The position numbers and the translations under genes are program-made. 64,000 nt of DNA from positions 496,001 to 560,000 of the forward strand of contig NZ_CP046171.1 in assembly GCF_011801125.1 (NCBI RefSeq). The letters are read 5' to 3'. This stretch comes from Nocardia brasiliensis. Its GTDB lineage: Bacteria; Actinomycetota; Actinomycetes; Mycobacteriales; Mycobacteriaceae. A model generated the notes under the pieces. The model was given only the letters and a program-made list of their open reading frames with translations, had not been told where the DNA came from and made no database searches. Every line of letters begins with the position of its first letter. The first letter of the stretch is position 1. Below, piece after piece: positions 8,571-16,825 of this stretch.

Positions 8571-9392
8571 ATGACTGACTGGCAGGCTTTTACCGTCGAG
8601 ATCAAAGACTACGTCGCGCAGGTGACGCTGACCGGGCCCGGCAAGGGCAACGCGATGGGCCCCGATTTCTGGCGTGAGCTGCCGGAGATCTTCCAGGAGC
8701 TGGACGCGGATCCGCAGGTGCGCGCGATCGTGCTGACGGGTTCGGGCCCGCACTTCTCCTACGGCCTCGACCTGCCCGCGATGAGCGGCATGTTCGGTCC
8801 GCTGCTCGGCGATCGGGCGCTGGCGGCGCCGCGCACCGAGTTCCTGGTCGAGCTGCGCAAGATGCAGGGCGCGGTGACCGCGGTGGCGGACTGCCGCAAG
8901 CCGGTGATCGCGGCGATCTCCGGATGGTGCATCGGTGGCGGCCTCGACCTGATCGCCGCGGTGGACATCCGTTACGCGAGCGCCGAGGCGAAGTTCAGCC
9001 TGCGGGAGGCGAAGGTCGCGATCGTGGCCGACATCGGCTCGCTGCACCGGCTGCCCGGCATCATCTCCGAGGGCCACCTGCGCGAACTCGCGTACACCGG
9101 CAAGGATATCGACGCCGCGCGTGCGGAGAAGATCGGCCTGGTCAACGACGTGTTCGCGGATCAGGCAGCGGCGCTGGACGCGGCGCACGCCACCGCGCGC
9201 GAGATCGCCGCGAACCCGCCGCTGGTGGTGCAGGGCGTGAAGGACGTGCTGGACCAGCGCACCAAGAACGAGGTCGCCACCGGCCTGCGCTACGTGTCCG
9301 CGTGGAATTCCGCGTTTCTGCCGTCGGAGGACCTCACCGAGGCGATCAAGGCCGTATTCGAGAAGCGGGCGCCGCAGTTCAAGGGCGAGTAA
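8571..9392 (+). CDS. Crotonase-family protein, probably a dienoyl-CoA isomerase
   Basis: 273 residues with the enoyl-CoA hydratase/isomerase fold: oxyanion-hole segments near GSGPHFSYGLDL and AISGWCIGGGLDLIAAVD. Asp126, Glu146 and Asp154 (in GGLDL, SLREAKVAIVADIG) have the same 20- and 8-residue spacing as the catalytic Asp176, Glu196 and Asp204 of rat delta3,5-delta2,4-dienoyl-CoA isomerase, so isomerisation of dienoyl-CoA in beta-oxidation is more likely than hydration. It is monocistronic between a divergent gene and a MarR regulator with its own operator. Confidence 0.85.
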   Translation: MTDWQAFTVEIKDYVAQVTLTGPGKGNAMGPDFWRELPEIFQELDADPQVRAIVLTGSGPHFSYGLDLPAMSGMFGPLLGDRALAAPRTEFLVELRKMQGAVTAVADCRKPVIAAISGWCIGGGLDLIAAVDIRYASAEAKFSLREAKVAIVADIGSLHRLPGIISEGHLRELAYTGKDIDAARAEKIGLVNDVFADQAAALDAAHATAREIAANPPLVVQGVKDVLDQRTKNEVATGLRYVSAWNSAFLPSEDLTEAIKAVFEKRAPQFKGE

Positions 9393-9434
9393 AGAGCCGT
9401 CCATCGGTTGCCCTGTCCCGGAGTCGTCTGCATA

Positions 9435-9466
9435 CTTGCATTGCGCAACTAGTTGATTGATGCAAG
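9435..9466 (+). promoter_or_regulatory. Nested palindrome, probable MarR operator
   Basis: A perfect palindrome CAACTAGTTG (9446-9455) sits exactly at the centre of a wider inverted repeat, CTTGCA (9435-9440) and TGCAAG (9461-9466). In the 16-base half-site, 12 positions are symmetric. It ends 13 bases before the MarR start codon, the usual place for autoregulation of a MarR-efflux operon. Confidence 0.6.
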
Positions 9467-9479
9467 CAAAGGTGAGGGT

Positions 9480-9986
9480 GTGGACGATCAGACGATCGAC
9501 ACGATCGCGATGCAACTCACCCGCCTGCAGCGGATCCGGGACCGCACTGCGGCCCAGCTCGGCGCGTGGACCAAGGACGGGCTGGATCCGGCCGCGTTCG
9601 GCACGCTGATCCGGCTGTGTTGCGACGGGCCGATGCGCTCCGGCGAACTCGCGGCCGCCCTGCACTCCGACGCGTCGACGGTCAGCCGTCAGGTGGCTCA
9701 GCTCGTCGGCAGGCACCTGGTCGAGCGGCAGGCCGACCCGGCCGACGGCAGGGCGACCGTGCTGGTGGTCACCGAGCGCGGACGTGCCATCGCGGAGCAG
9801 ATCCGCAGGCGCCGCAACGAGAACCTGACCAAGGTGATGGCGGACTGGGAACCGCGGAACCGGGCCGAGTTCGCCGAGCTGCTGCGGCAGTTCGTCGACG
9901 ACTACGAGCGAACGCGCCCGGAGATGATCGCCGCAATGCGCCGCAACTGGGACGAGGCACTGACCGAGACGGAGAACGACAGATGA
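9480..9986 (+). CDS. MarR-family transcriptional regulator
   Basis: 168 residues with a winged helix: RSGELAAALHSDASTVSRQVAQLVGRHLVERQADPADGRATVLVVTERGR is the standard MarR recognition helix plus wing with the conserved DxR (DGR). GTG 9480 follows aaaggtgag; an in-frame TTG at 9453 lies inside the operator and is less likely. The gene overlaps the MFS transporter by four bases (ATGA), so it almost certainly represses this efflux operon from the palindrome upstream until a ligand binds. Confidence 0.9.
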   Translation: MDDQTIDTIAMQLTRLQRIRDRTAAQLGAWTKDGLDPAAFGTLIRLCCDGPMRSGELAAALHSDASTVSRQVAQLVGRHLVERQADPADGRATVLVVTERGRAIAEQIRRRRNENLTKVMADWEPRNRAEFAELLRQFVDDYERTRPEMIAAMRRNWDEALTETENDR

Positions 9987-11692
9987 CCACAGCAGCGCCG
10001 ACCGAGGCAGCGCCCCCGGCCTTCACCCACCGCCAGATCCTGGTGATCCTGAGCGGGCTGATGCTCGGGATGCTGCTGGCCGCGCTCGATCAGACCATCG
10101 TCTCCACCGCCATCCGCACCATCGCCGACGATCTCAACGGTTACTCGATGCAGGCGTGGGCGACCACTGCCTATCTGATCACCGCGACGCTGGCGACCCC
10201 GCTGTACGGCAAGTTGTCGGACATGTTCGGGCGCAAGCAGTTCTTCATGCTCGCCATCGCGATCTTCATCGTCGGCTCCCTGCTGTGCACGATGTCCCAG
10301 TCGATGTATCAGCTCGCCGCCTTCCGCGCGGTGCAGGGCATCGGCGCGGGCGGGCTGATGTCGCTGGCGCTGACCATCCTCGGCGATATCGTCGGCCCGC
10401 GTGAACGCGCCAAGTACCAGGGGTACTTCCTGGCGGTGTTCGGCACCTCCAGCGTGATCGGCCCGGTGCTCGGCGGTGTGCTCGCCGGGCAGCAGACCAT
10501 TCTCGGTGTCAGCGGCTGGCGCTGGGTGTTCCTGGTGAACGTGCCGATCGGCCTGGTCGCGCTGGCCGTGGTGTCGCGGGTGTTGAAACTGCCCAAGCGG
10601 CCCAAGTCGACCGACCGGGTGGACTGGTGGGGCGTGCTCGTGCTCGCGATCGGCCTGGCCCCGCTGCTGGTGGTCGCCGAGCAGGGCCGTGAATGGGGTT
10701 GGGGCAGCGGCCGTTCCATCGCCTGCTACGCGATCGGCGGGCTCGGCATCATCGGCTTCGTGCTGGTGGAGAAGAACCTGCGCGACGCGGCGCTGATCCC
10801 GCTGCGTATCTTCAAGAACGGCACTTTCGCTCTGGGGGTGGTGATCTCGTTCGTGGTCGGCGCGGGCATGTTCGGCGGTATCTCGCTGCTGCCGCAGTAC
10901 CTGCAGGTGGTGCGCGGGGCCAGCCCGACGCTGGCCGGTCTGCAGATGCTGCCCATGGTGCTCGGCCTGATGACCGGTTCGGTCGTGTCCGGTCAGTTGA
11001 TTTCGCGGACCGGTCGCTACCGCGCCTTCACCATCATCGGCGCCACCATGCTGACGCTCGGCTTGTTCCTGCTGCACTTCCTGACCGCCGTCAGCCCGCT
11101 GTGGCTCGCGATGATCTTCATGGCGTGCACCGGTTTCGGGCTTGGCAACCTGATGCAGCCGCTCACGCTGGCCTTGCAGAACGCGTTGCCGCCCAAGGAC
11201 ATGGGTGTGTCCACCGCGGCGGCCACCTTCTTCCGGCAGATCGGCGGCACCCTCGGTGTCGCGGTGTTCCTCTCTATCCTGTTCGCGCAGCTGACTCCGA
11301 GCATCTCGGACGAAATGCGCAGCGCCGCCGCCGATCCACAATTCCAGCACGCCGTGGTCGAGGGGGCCCGCAGCGGCAACCCGGCCGACGCGGCGCTGGC
11401 GAAAGGCTTGCTCGCGCAAGATACTTCCGCCGCCGGGCAGGTGCTGAAGGACAGCTCGATCATCCAGCAGCTGAGCCCCGAGCTGGCCCGGCCGTTCAAG
11501 GTCGGCTTCGCCGATTCGATGTCGACGGTGTTCCTCTCGGCGACCGGTGTCGCGTTGCTCGCGCTGATCCTGGTGCTGTTCTGGCGCGAGGTGCCGCTGC
11601 GGATGATGGGCGGCATCCAGGCCGCCAACGCCGAGGCGGCCGACGCCGAGGGCGGTGCGCGGCGACCGGGGAACGGTTCCGGCTCGGCGTGA
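9983..11692 (+). CDS. DHA2-family (EmrB/QacA-type) MFS drug efflux transporter
   Basis: 569 residues with about 14 membrane segments. Signature LDQTIVSTAIRTIADDL (first helix of DHA2 members) and LYGKLSDMFGRKQFF (the motif A loop) are present. A periplasmic loop follows the thirteenth helix (TPSISDEMRSAAADPQF). It exports lipophilic drugs or dyes by proton antiport; the substrate cannot be read from sequence. The start codon overlaps the stop of marR, so the two are translationally coupled. Confidence 0.92.
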   Translation: MTTAAPTEAAPPAFTHRQILVILSGLMLGMLLAALDQTIVSTAIRTIADDLNGYSMQAWATTAYLITATLATPLYGKLSDMFGRKQFFMLAIAIFIVGSLLCTMSQSMYQLAAFRAVQGIGAGGLMSLALTILGDIVGPRERAKYQGYFLAVFGTSSVIGPVLGGVLAGQQTILGVSGWRWVFLVNVPIGLVALAVVSRVLKLPKRPKSTDRVDWWGVLVLAIGLAPLLVVAEQGREWGWGSGRSIACYAIGGLGIIGFVLVEKNLRDAALIPLRIFKNGTFALGVVISFVVGAGMFGGISLLPQYLQVVRGASPTLAGLQMLPMVLGLMTGSVVSGQLISRTGRYRAFTIIGATMLTLGLFLLHFLTAVSPLWLAMIFMACTGFGLGNLMQPLTLALQNALPPKDMGVSTAAATFFRQIGGTLGVAVFLSILFAQLTPSISDEMRSAAADPQFQHAVVEGARSGNPADAALAKGLLAQDTSAAGQVLKDSSIIQQLSPELARPFKVGFADSMSTVFLSATGVALLALILVLFWREVPLRMMGGIQAANAEAADAEGGARRPGNGSGSA

Positions 11693-11754
11693 TCGGACGC
11701 GACCCGCTTCAGGGCGCTGTCACCAGCGCGATGCCGTTCTGACACCATGGCCAG

Positions 11755-12999
11755 GTGAAGGTGCTGCGCTCGGTGCGGGCGAGGATGCGGCTGCTCCCGG
11801 GTGCGATCGGGTACCTGGCGCTCGGCAGCGTGACCTCGCTCGCCGCGATGTTCGCGGTGATCGGCCTGCTCCTGGTGCTCGCGTTCTGCCTGATCGGCGT
11901 CGGCATTCCGGCCGTACCGGAGGCGATCCGGGTGGTCCGGCCGCTGGTCTCGTTCGAACGGCGCCGGGCCGGGAAACGACTTGGGGCGCCGATCGAGGAG
12001 GTCTATCAGCCCCTGGTAGGCGGGCTGCGGCAGCGGGTGCGCACCGCGTTCACCGATCCGGCGAACCGGCGCGATGCCGGCTGGCTGGTCACGCACGGGC
12101 TGACCGGCATCTACCTGGGGATATTCGCCGTCGCGCTGCCGATCTCGGTGCTCATGCAGCTGGTCACCCCGGCCCTGTGGCGGCACCTGCCGCCGGGGGA
12201 GTTGATGACCTTCGGTTTCGCGGTGGACTCGTGGCGCACGGCCTGGTTGAGCGGCCTGATCGCGCTGCCCATCTTCGGCGTGACGCTGCTGATCCCGATG
12301 GTGGCGCGGTGGCAGGCGCTGCTGGCCCGCGCGCTGCTCGGCCCGCAGGCCGGGGTGGTGCTCGCCGGTCGGGTCGCGGCGTTGACCGCGACCAGGGCGG
12401 CCGCGCTGGACGCGCACGGCGCGGAACTGCGCCGGATCGAACGCGACCTGCACGATGGTGCGCAGGCCCGGATCGCGGCGGTGATCATGCAGCTCGGGCT
12501 GGCCGACCAACTGCGCGAACAGGATTCGCGGGCGGCGGACGAACTGGTGCGCAAGGCGCAGGACACGGCCACCGCGGCGCTGGCGGAACTGCGCGAGGTG
12601 GTCCGCAACGTCTATCCGCCGGTGCTGGCCGATCGCGGGCTGGTCAGCGCGGTTTCGGCGCTCGCGGCGCGCAGCCCGATCCCGTGCGTGCTCGAGCTCG
12701 ACGAGGTGGGCAGGAGGCCCGCGGCGGTGGAAGCGGCGGCCTATTTCGTCATCGCCGAGGCGCTCACCAACGCCACCAAACATTCTTGCGCCGAGGCCAT
12801 TACGCTCGAGCTGGGCGGCACCGCGGAGCTGCTGCGGATCGAGGTCCGCGACGACGGCGTCGGTGCCGCCGTCGAGACCTACGGCGGTGGGCTGGCCGGT
12901 ATCCGGCGCCGGGCCGAGGCGCTCGACGGGCGGATGGTGCTGACCAGCCCGGCGGGTGGCCCTACTGTATTGCGGGTGGAGTTGCCGTGCGGGTCATGA
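11755..12999 (+). CDS. Sensor histidine kinase of the NarL/DesK type
   Basis: 414 residues. An N-terminal membrane sensor has about four hydrophobic segments (residues 15-55 and 110-185) and resembles the actinobacterial putative sensor domain. It is followed by a dimerisation/phosphoacceptor helix with His233 in RRIERDLHDGAQAR, then an ATPase domain with an N-box (EALTNATKHS) and G-box (VRDDGVG, GGGLAGIRRR). GTG 11755 is the start. The response regulator gene overlaps its 3' end by 13 bases, making a cognate pair. The signal is unknown. Confidence 0.9.
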   Translation: MKVLRSVRARMRLLPGAIGYLALGSVTSLAAMFAVIGLLLVLAFCLIGVGIPAVPEAIRVVRPLVSFERRRAGKRLGAPIEEVYQPLVGGLRQRVRTAFTDPANRRDAGWLVTHGLTGIYLGIFAVALPISVLMQLVTPALWRHLPPGELMTFGFAVDSWRTAWLSGLIALPIFGVTLLIPMVARWQALLARALLGPQAGVVLAGRVAALTATRAAALDAHGAELRRIERDLHDGAQARIAAVIMQLGLADQLREQDSRAADELVRKAQDTATAALAELREVVRNVYPPVLADRGLVSAVSALAARSPIPCVLELDEVGRRPAAVEAAAYFVIAEALTNATKHSCAEAITLELGGTAELLRIEVRDDGVGAAVETYGGGLAGIRRRAEALDGRMVLTSPAGGPTVLRVELPCGS

Positions 13000-13631
13000 T
13001 CGCCGAGGACGATGCCCTGCTGCGGGAGGGCCTCGTGCTCCTGCTGAGCACCGCGGGCATCGAAGTGGTCGCCGCGGTCGACAACGCCGAGGACTTCCTC
13101 ACCGCGGTGGCAGCCGACCGGCCGGACGCGGTGGTGCTCGACATCCGGATGCCGCCGACCTTCACCGACGACGGGTTGCGCGCCGCGGTGCGCGCCCGCG
13201 AACTGCATCCCGGCCTGCCGGTGCTGGTCCTTTCGTCCTGGGTGGAGGACAGCTACGCCGCCGAACTGCTCGGCGACGGCCAGGGCGGCGTCGGCTATCT
13301 GCTGAAGGAGCGGGTCGGAAAGGTGGACCGGTTCCTGGACTCGCTGCGCCGGGTGGCCGCGGGCGGCACCGCGATGGATCCCGAGGTGATCTCCCAGCTG
13401 CTGGTGCGGCGCACAGCCGACGACCCGCTCGCCGCGCTCACCGCGCGGGAGCGGGAGGTGCTCGCGCTGATGGCCGAGGGGCACAACAACGCGACCATCG
13501 CCGAGCGGTTGGTGGTCAGCGAAGGCGCTGTGCACAAACACATTCGGAACATCTTCGCGAAGCTGGGACTGTCCACCGAGGACGTAGGGCACCGCCGTGT
13601 ACTCGCGGTGCTGGCCTACCTGAACGCGTGA
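12987..13631 (+). CDS. NarL/LuxR-type response regulator
   Basis: 214 residues: receiver domain with acidic pair (Glu7, Asp8, Asp9), phosphoacceptor Asp52 in VVLDIRMP, Ser/Lys switch residues (LVLSS, GYLLKER), and a C-terminal LuxR helix-turn-helix (LTAREREVLALMAEGHNNATIAERLVVSEGAVHKHIRNIFAKLGL). It starts at GTG 12987 inside the kinase gene, so expression is coupled. It should bind DNA when phosphorylated by the adjacent kinase; its targets are not evident. Confidence 0.92.
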   Translation: MRVMIAEDDALLREGLVLLLSTAGIEVVAAVDNAEDFLTAVAADRPDAVVLDIRMPPTFTDDGLRAAVRARELHPGLPVLVLSSWVEDSYAAELLGDGQGGVGYLLKERVGKVDRFLDSLRRVAAGGTAMDPEVISQLLVRRTADDPLAALTAREREVLALMAEGHNNATIAERLVVSEGAVHKHIRNIFAKLGLSTEDVGHRRVLAVLAYLNA

Positions 13632-13642
13632 CGGCTCGAGCC

Positions 13643-13662
13643 CGTGCGGGATTCACCGCACG
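13643..13662. terminator. Hairpin between convergent genes
   Basis: CGTGCGG, loop gattca, CCGCACG. An alternative outer pairing, TGAACGCGTG (13621-13630) with CACGCGTTCA (13659-13668), overlaps the response-regulator stop. There is no T-tract, so it is a candidate terminator only. Confidence 0.4.
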
Positions 13663-13716
13663 CGTTCAACCGGTCCAGTGCCGAAGCCCGATCCGGGACG
13701 GACGTCGGCGCGGCGC

Positions 13717-15231
13717 CTAGTCCGCCTCGCAGGTGAGATCGGCAGCGGGCAGCGTGCCGTCGCGCAGGTAGGCGTTCACCGCGCCGTATACGCAGGTGTT
13801 GGGGAAGCGGCCGAAGATGTAGTGGATCGGCACGTCGCGCAGCGTGACGAAGACCGAGCCGGTCATCTTCTGGTGCAGCACCTGCGCGCCCTCGTAGGGG
13901 GTCCTGGTGTCGCCGGTGGAGTTCAGGATCAGGCTGGGCACCGAATTGTCCACCACCGTAGGCGCTTCCGCGGGCGGTGCCCAGAACGCGCACGAGGTGA
14001 TGTTGTTGGCGAAGGCGCCGAACACCGGCTGCTCAGCTCGTGCCTGCTCGATGTTGCGCAGGTAGAACGCCGGGTCGCGGGGCGCGGGGACGTCGCCGCA
14101 CAGCACCGCCATCTGCGGCGAACCGTCCTGCTTGCCCGGTACGAACATCATCTCGAGGCTTTCCCGCAGTGTGTCGTCGGGTTGCACGACCTGCCCGTCG
14201 GCCGCGTCGCGGAGCTGACGCACCTGGCCGGCCAGCAGCTCGTAGTTGCGCACGTCGTCCAGCGCGACGAACAGCAGGATAGGCAGGGTGTGGTCGTCGA
14301 CGGTGAACTCGCCCAACCGAATCGGCTCCTGCGCCGAGCGCTGGATCAGCTCCACGATGGTGGCGCGCACCGCGGCCCTGTCGGAGCCGAAGTGGTACTC
14401 GCTGTCGTGCGCGGCGGCCCAGTCCGCCCACAGGTCGAGTGCCGCCTCGTTCACCGGGCCCATCGCCCGCATCATGCCGACCGAGCCATAGGTCTCCGGA
14501 TTCGCCGCGCTGTCCAGCACGATCCGGTCGCTGCGCTGCGGGAACATCTGGGTGAACACCGCGCCGAGGTAGGTGCCGTACGAGGTGCCGAAGTAGCTGA
14601 CCTTCTCGACGCCGAGCGCGCCACGGATCACGTCCATGTCGCGCGCGGTGTTGCGGGTGCTGATGTGCGGCAGCCTGGCGCCCTCGGTCGCCGCGCAGCG
14701 TGCCGCGAGATCCGCGTGTGTCGCAACGGATTCGGCATAGCCCGCGGCGTCGACGCCGGCCGACTCCAGGCCGAAGCCGCGTGGCCAGTGGCAGTCGATC
14801 GCCGCGGAACGCCCGATGCCGCGCGGGTCCATGCCGATGAGGTCGTACTGTGCGCGCACGTCGGGTGTCATGGCCGCGCCGACGCCGAGCATGAAGTCGA
14901 GGCCGGAACCGCCGGGCCCGCCCGGGTTGGACAGCATGACACCGCGCCGCCGCGCGGGCTCAGGAGAGGTGAGCCGGGAAATAGCCACCGTGGTCGTCGG
15001 CCCCTGCGGGTCGGCGTAGTTCAGCGGCACCGTGACGTCGGTGCACTGCGCGCCCGCCGGGTCGAGCTTCGGGTCGTCGCATGCTTTCCAGTCGAGCTGC
15101 TGGCTGTAGAAGCGCTCCAGCGCGGGGGGTTCGGCATTGGCGTCGGTGCTGGTGCAGCCGGTCGTCGCGGTGCAGAGCGCCAACCCCGCCGCGAGGCTCG
15201 CGACGGCGGCGCGGCTTCGGGTCCGGTTCAC
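13717..15231 (-). CDS. Secreted alpha/beta hydrolase, tripeptidyl-aminopeptidase (TAP) type
   Basis: 504 residues. An N-terminal hydrophobic signal ends in TATTGC (Cys26, lipobox-like), so it is probably a lipoprotein. Alpha/beta-hydrolase motifs are NPGGPGGSGLDF (oxyanion loop), Ser217 in YFGTSYGTYLG, Asp in NSTGDTRTPYEG and His in VPIHYIFG, which with the C-terminal TAP-like domain fits an exported peptidase or esterase. GTG 15231 has GGAGG eight bases upstream. An in-frame ATG at 15291 overlaps the stop of the serine hydrolase upstream (ATGA) and would add 20 residues, so coupling is possible. Confidence 0.88.
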   Translation of the reverse strand: MNRTRSRAAVASLAAGLALCTATTGCTSTDANAEPPALERFYSQQLDWKACDDPKLDPAGAQCTDVTVPLNYADPQGPTTTVAISRLTSPEPARRRGVMLSNPGGPGGSGLDFMLGVGAAMTPDVRAQYDLIGMDPRGIGRSAAIDCHWPRGFGLESAGVDAAGYAESVATHADLAARCAATEGARLPHISTRNTARDMDVIRGALGVEKVSYFGTSYGTYLGAVFTQMFPQRSDRIVLDSAANPETYGSVGMMRAMGPVNEAALDLWADWAAAHDSEYHFGSDRAAVRATIVELIQRSAQEPIRLGEFTVDDHTLPILLFVALDDVRNYELLAGQVRQLRDAADGQVVQPDDTLRESLEMMFVPGKQDGSPQMAVLCGDVPAPRDPAFYLRNIEQARAEQPVFGAFANNITSCAFWAPPAEAPTVVDNSVPSLILNSTGDTRTPYEGAQVLHQKMTGSVFVTLRDVPIHYIFGRFPNTCVYGAVNAYLRDGTLPAADLTCEAD

Positions 15232-15287
15232 GGTCGATCCTCCGATATTGTTGGCCCGCAACCGAATCAGGTGCGGAAAGGTTCCGG

Positions 15288-16475
15288 TCATGGGGTGCAG
15301 AGCGCGGTATCGAGCACCGCCTCGATCAACTCGGACGACTCCTCGGAGGTGGGCAGCTGGTTCACCGCCACCGCGACGGCTCGGCCGTCGGCCGTTGCGC
15401 TGTTGCGCGTGCCGAAGCCGGGAATGCTGCCGCCGTGCCCCCAGACCTGCTCGCCGCACGATGTCGACTGATGGATCAGGCCGAGGCCGTAGCCGGCGCC
15501 GGGCATCCGGTCGAACGGCACCGTCTGCCGCATCTGCGCCAATTGCGCTGGTGGCAGCAGCTTGCCGGACAACAGTGCGAGGATGAAGGTGTTGAGGTCG
15601 GCGTTGGTCGCGACCATCGCGCCCGCCGCGCCGCCCCAGGACGGGTCCAGCTCCGTGAAGTCGATCTGCTTGCCGTCGCGGACGTGATAGCCACGCGGAT
15701 GCGGATCGCGCAGCGTGCGCTCGCCCGTGGCCGGGAAGTAGGTGGACTTCAGGCCGAGCGGCGCGATGATCCGATCGTTGATCGCCGCGGCGAAGGTTCG
15801 TCCGGTGACCCGGTCGATCAGCATGCCGAGCAGCAGGTAATTGGTGTTGGTGTACACCGATTTCGCGCCGGGTTCGAAGTCCGGCGGCATGGTCAGCGCG
15901 TTGCGGACCAGCTCGGCGGCCTCGAAATGCTGTGTGCGAATGGCGTCTTCGTCCGGGTCGAGCTGGGCCGGGCCGTTCGAGTCGACGCTGGTGCCGTTGC
16001 CTCGGCCGAGATAGTCGGGCAGACCGCTGGTGTGCTGCATGAGCTGGCGCACCGTGACGCGATTGCCGTCGTTGCCGTTGCCCGCGACCACGCCGGGCAG
16101 ATAGCGCTCGATCGGTGCGTCCAGCTCGACCTTGCCCTCGGCGACCAGCTGGAGCACCACGGTCGCGACGAAAGTCTTTGTATTGCTGCCGATCCGGACG
16201 AGTGCGTCGTCCTGGAACGGGGCGCCGGTGCCGAGGTCGCCGACGCCCGCGGTGTAGACCCGGTGCCCGCGTGGGTCGTCGATGACGACCTGGACGCCGG
16301 GAATCCCGCTGCGCACCACGCGATCCAGTGCGGCGGTCAGTGCGGGTGGCGCGGCGTCGGCGGGGGTCGGCGTGCGCACCGCGGATTGCCCGCCGCACGC
16401 GGCCGTCGCGAGCACCGCGCCCGCGACGAGTGCCGGCCAGAGCGCCCGGCCGCCATGGCGGCGAAATGGGTTCAT
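15288..16475 (-). CDS. Serine hydrolase, class C beta-lactamase/DD-peptidase fold, lipoprotein
   Basis: 395 residues. The signal peptide ends in LATAAC (Cys27), so a lipoprotein is likely. Active-site motifs of the beta-lactamase-C/PBP4* fold are Ser97-x-x-Lys100 (GSNTKTF), Tyr208-x-Asn210 (VYTNTNY) and HGG in WGHGGSIPGFG, the KTG equivalent. It could act on D-amino peptides, esters or lactams; true beta-lactamase activity cannot be inferred. It is transcribed ahead of the TAP-type hydrolase and probably forms an envelope operon with it. ATG 16475 is chosen because it begins the signal peptide; AGGAGG lies further upstream than usual. Confidence 0.88.
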   Translation of the reverse strand: MNPFRRHGGRALWPALVAGAVLATAACGGQSAVRTPTPADAAPPALTAALDRVVRSGIPGVQVVIDDPRGHRVYTAGVGDLGTGAPFQDDALVRIGSNTKTFVATVVLQLVAEGKVELDAPIERYLPGVVAGNGNDGNRVTVRQLMQHTSGLPDYLGRGNGTSVDSNGPAQLDPDEDAIRTQHFEAAELVRNALTMPPDFEPGAKSVYTNTNYLLLGMLIDRVTGRTFAAAINDRIIAPLGLKSTYFPATGERTLRDPHPRGYHVRDGKQIDFTELDPSWGGAAGAMVATNADLNTFILALLSGKLLPPAQLAQMRQTVPFDRMPGAGYGLGLIHQSTSCGEQVWGHGGSIPGFGTRNSATADGRAVAVAVNQLPTSEESSELIEAVLDTALCTP

Positions 16476-16825
16476 GCGCAACGCTGTCCTCCTGTTCGGG
16501 CCGGGAGACATCGGTGCTCCGCGACGGTTCCGAGCCTAGGAATTCCGCGAGGTCGTGCCCATGGCGCGAACACCCGGATATCGGGTATCGCCCACGGGTG
16601 TCCGAGGGTGGTGCCAGCACTACCGACCCCCGCGATTCGGCCGGACATCAGCATCCGATCAGCTGTTCGTCACGAAAACCTCACGGAATTCTCGGTTTGA
16701 TGCGGTATCCGTGGCGATGGATCATTGGTGGCTCATCGTCCGGTGCACGGATGAGGGTGCCGCAAACGTCGGACGATTGGTTACCTTCGAAGGCGGACGC
16801 CCGACGGTCGGAGAGAGAGGGCCGC
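16476..16825. other. Divergent intergenic region between hydrolase and AfsR-like regulator
   Basis: 350 bases with no supported gene. TACCTT at 16782-16787 is a possible -10 for the regulator 39 bases downstream. Short repeats (ggatatcgggtatcg at about 16577) suggest protein binding, but no defined operator was recognised. Confidence 0.4.

Noticed and set aside
9902..11419. 505-codon minus-strand frame opposite the MFS transporter
   Set aside because: The product is rich in His/Gln/Arg/Asp with no motif, a reverse image of membrane helices.
15292..16620. Extension of the TAP-type hydrolase frame upstream through the serine-hydrolase gene
   Set aside because: The extension is Arg-rich and overlaps a gene with clear active-site motifs. 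The signal peptide and GGAGG favour GTG 15231.
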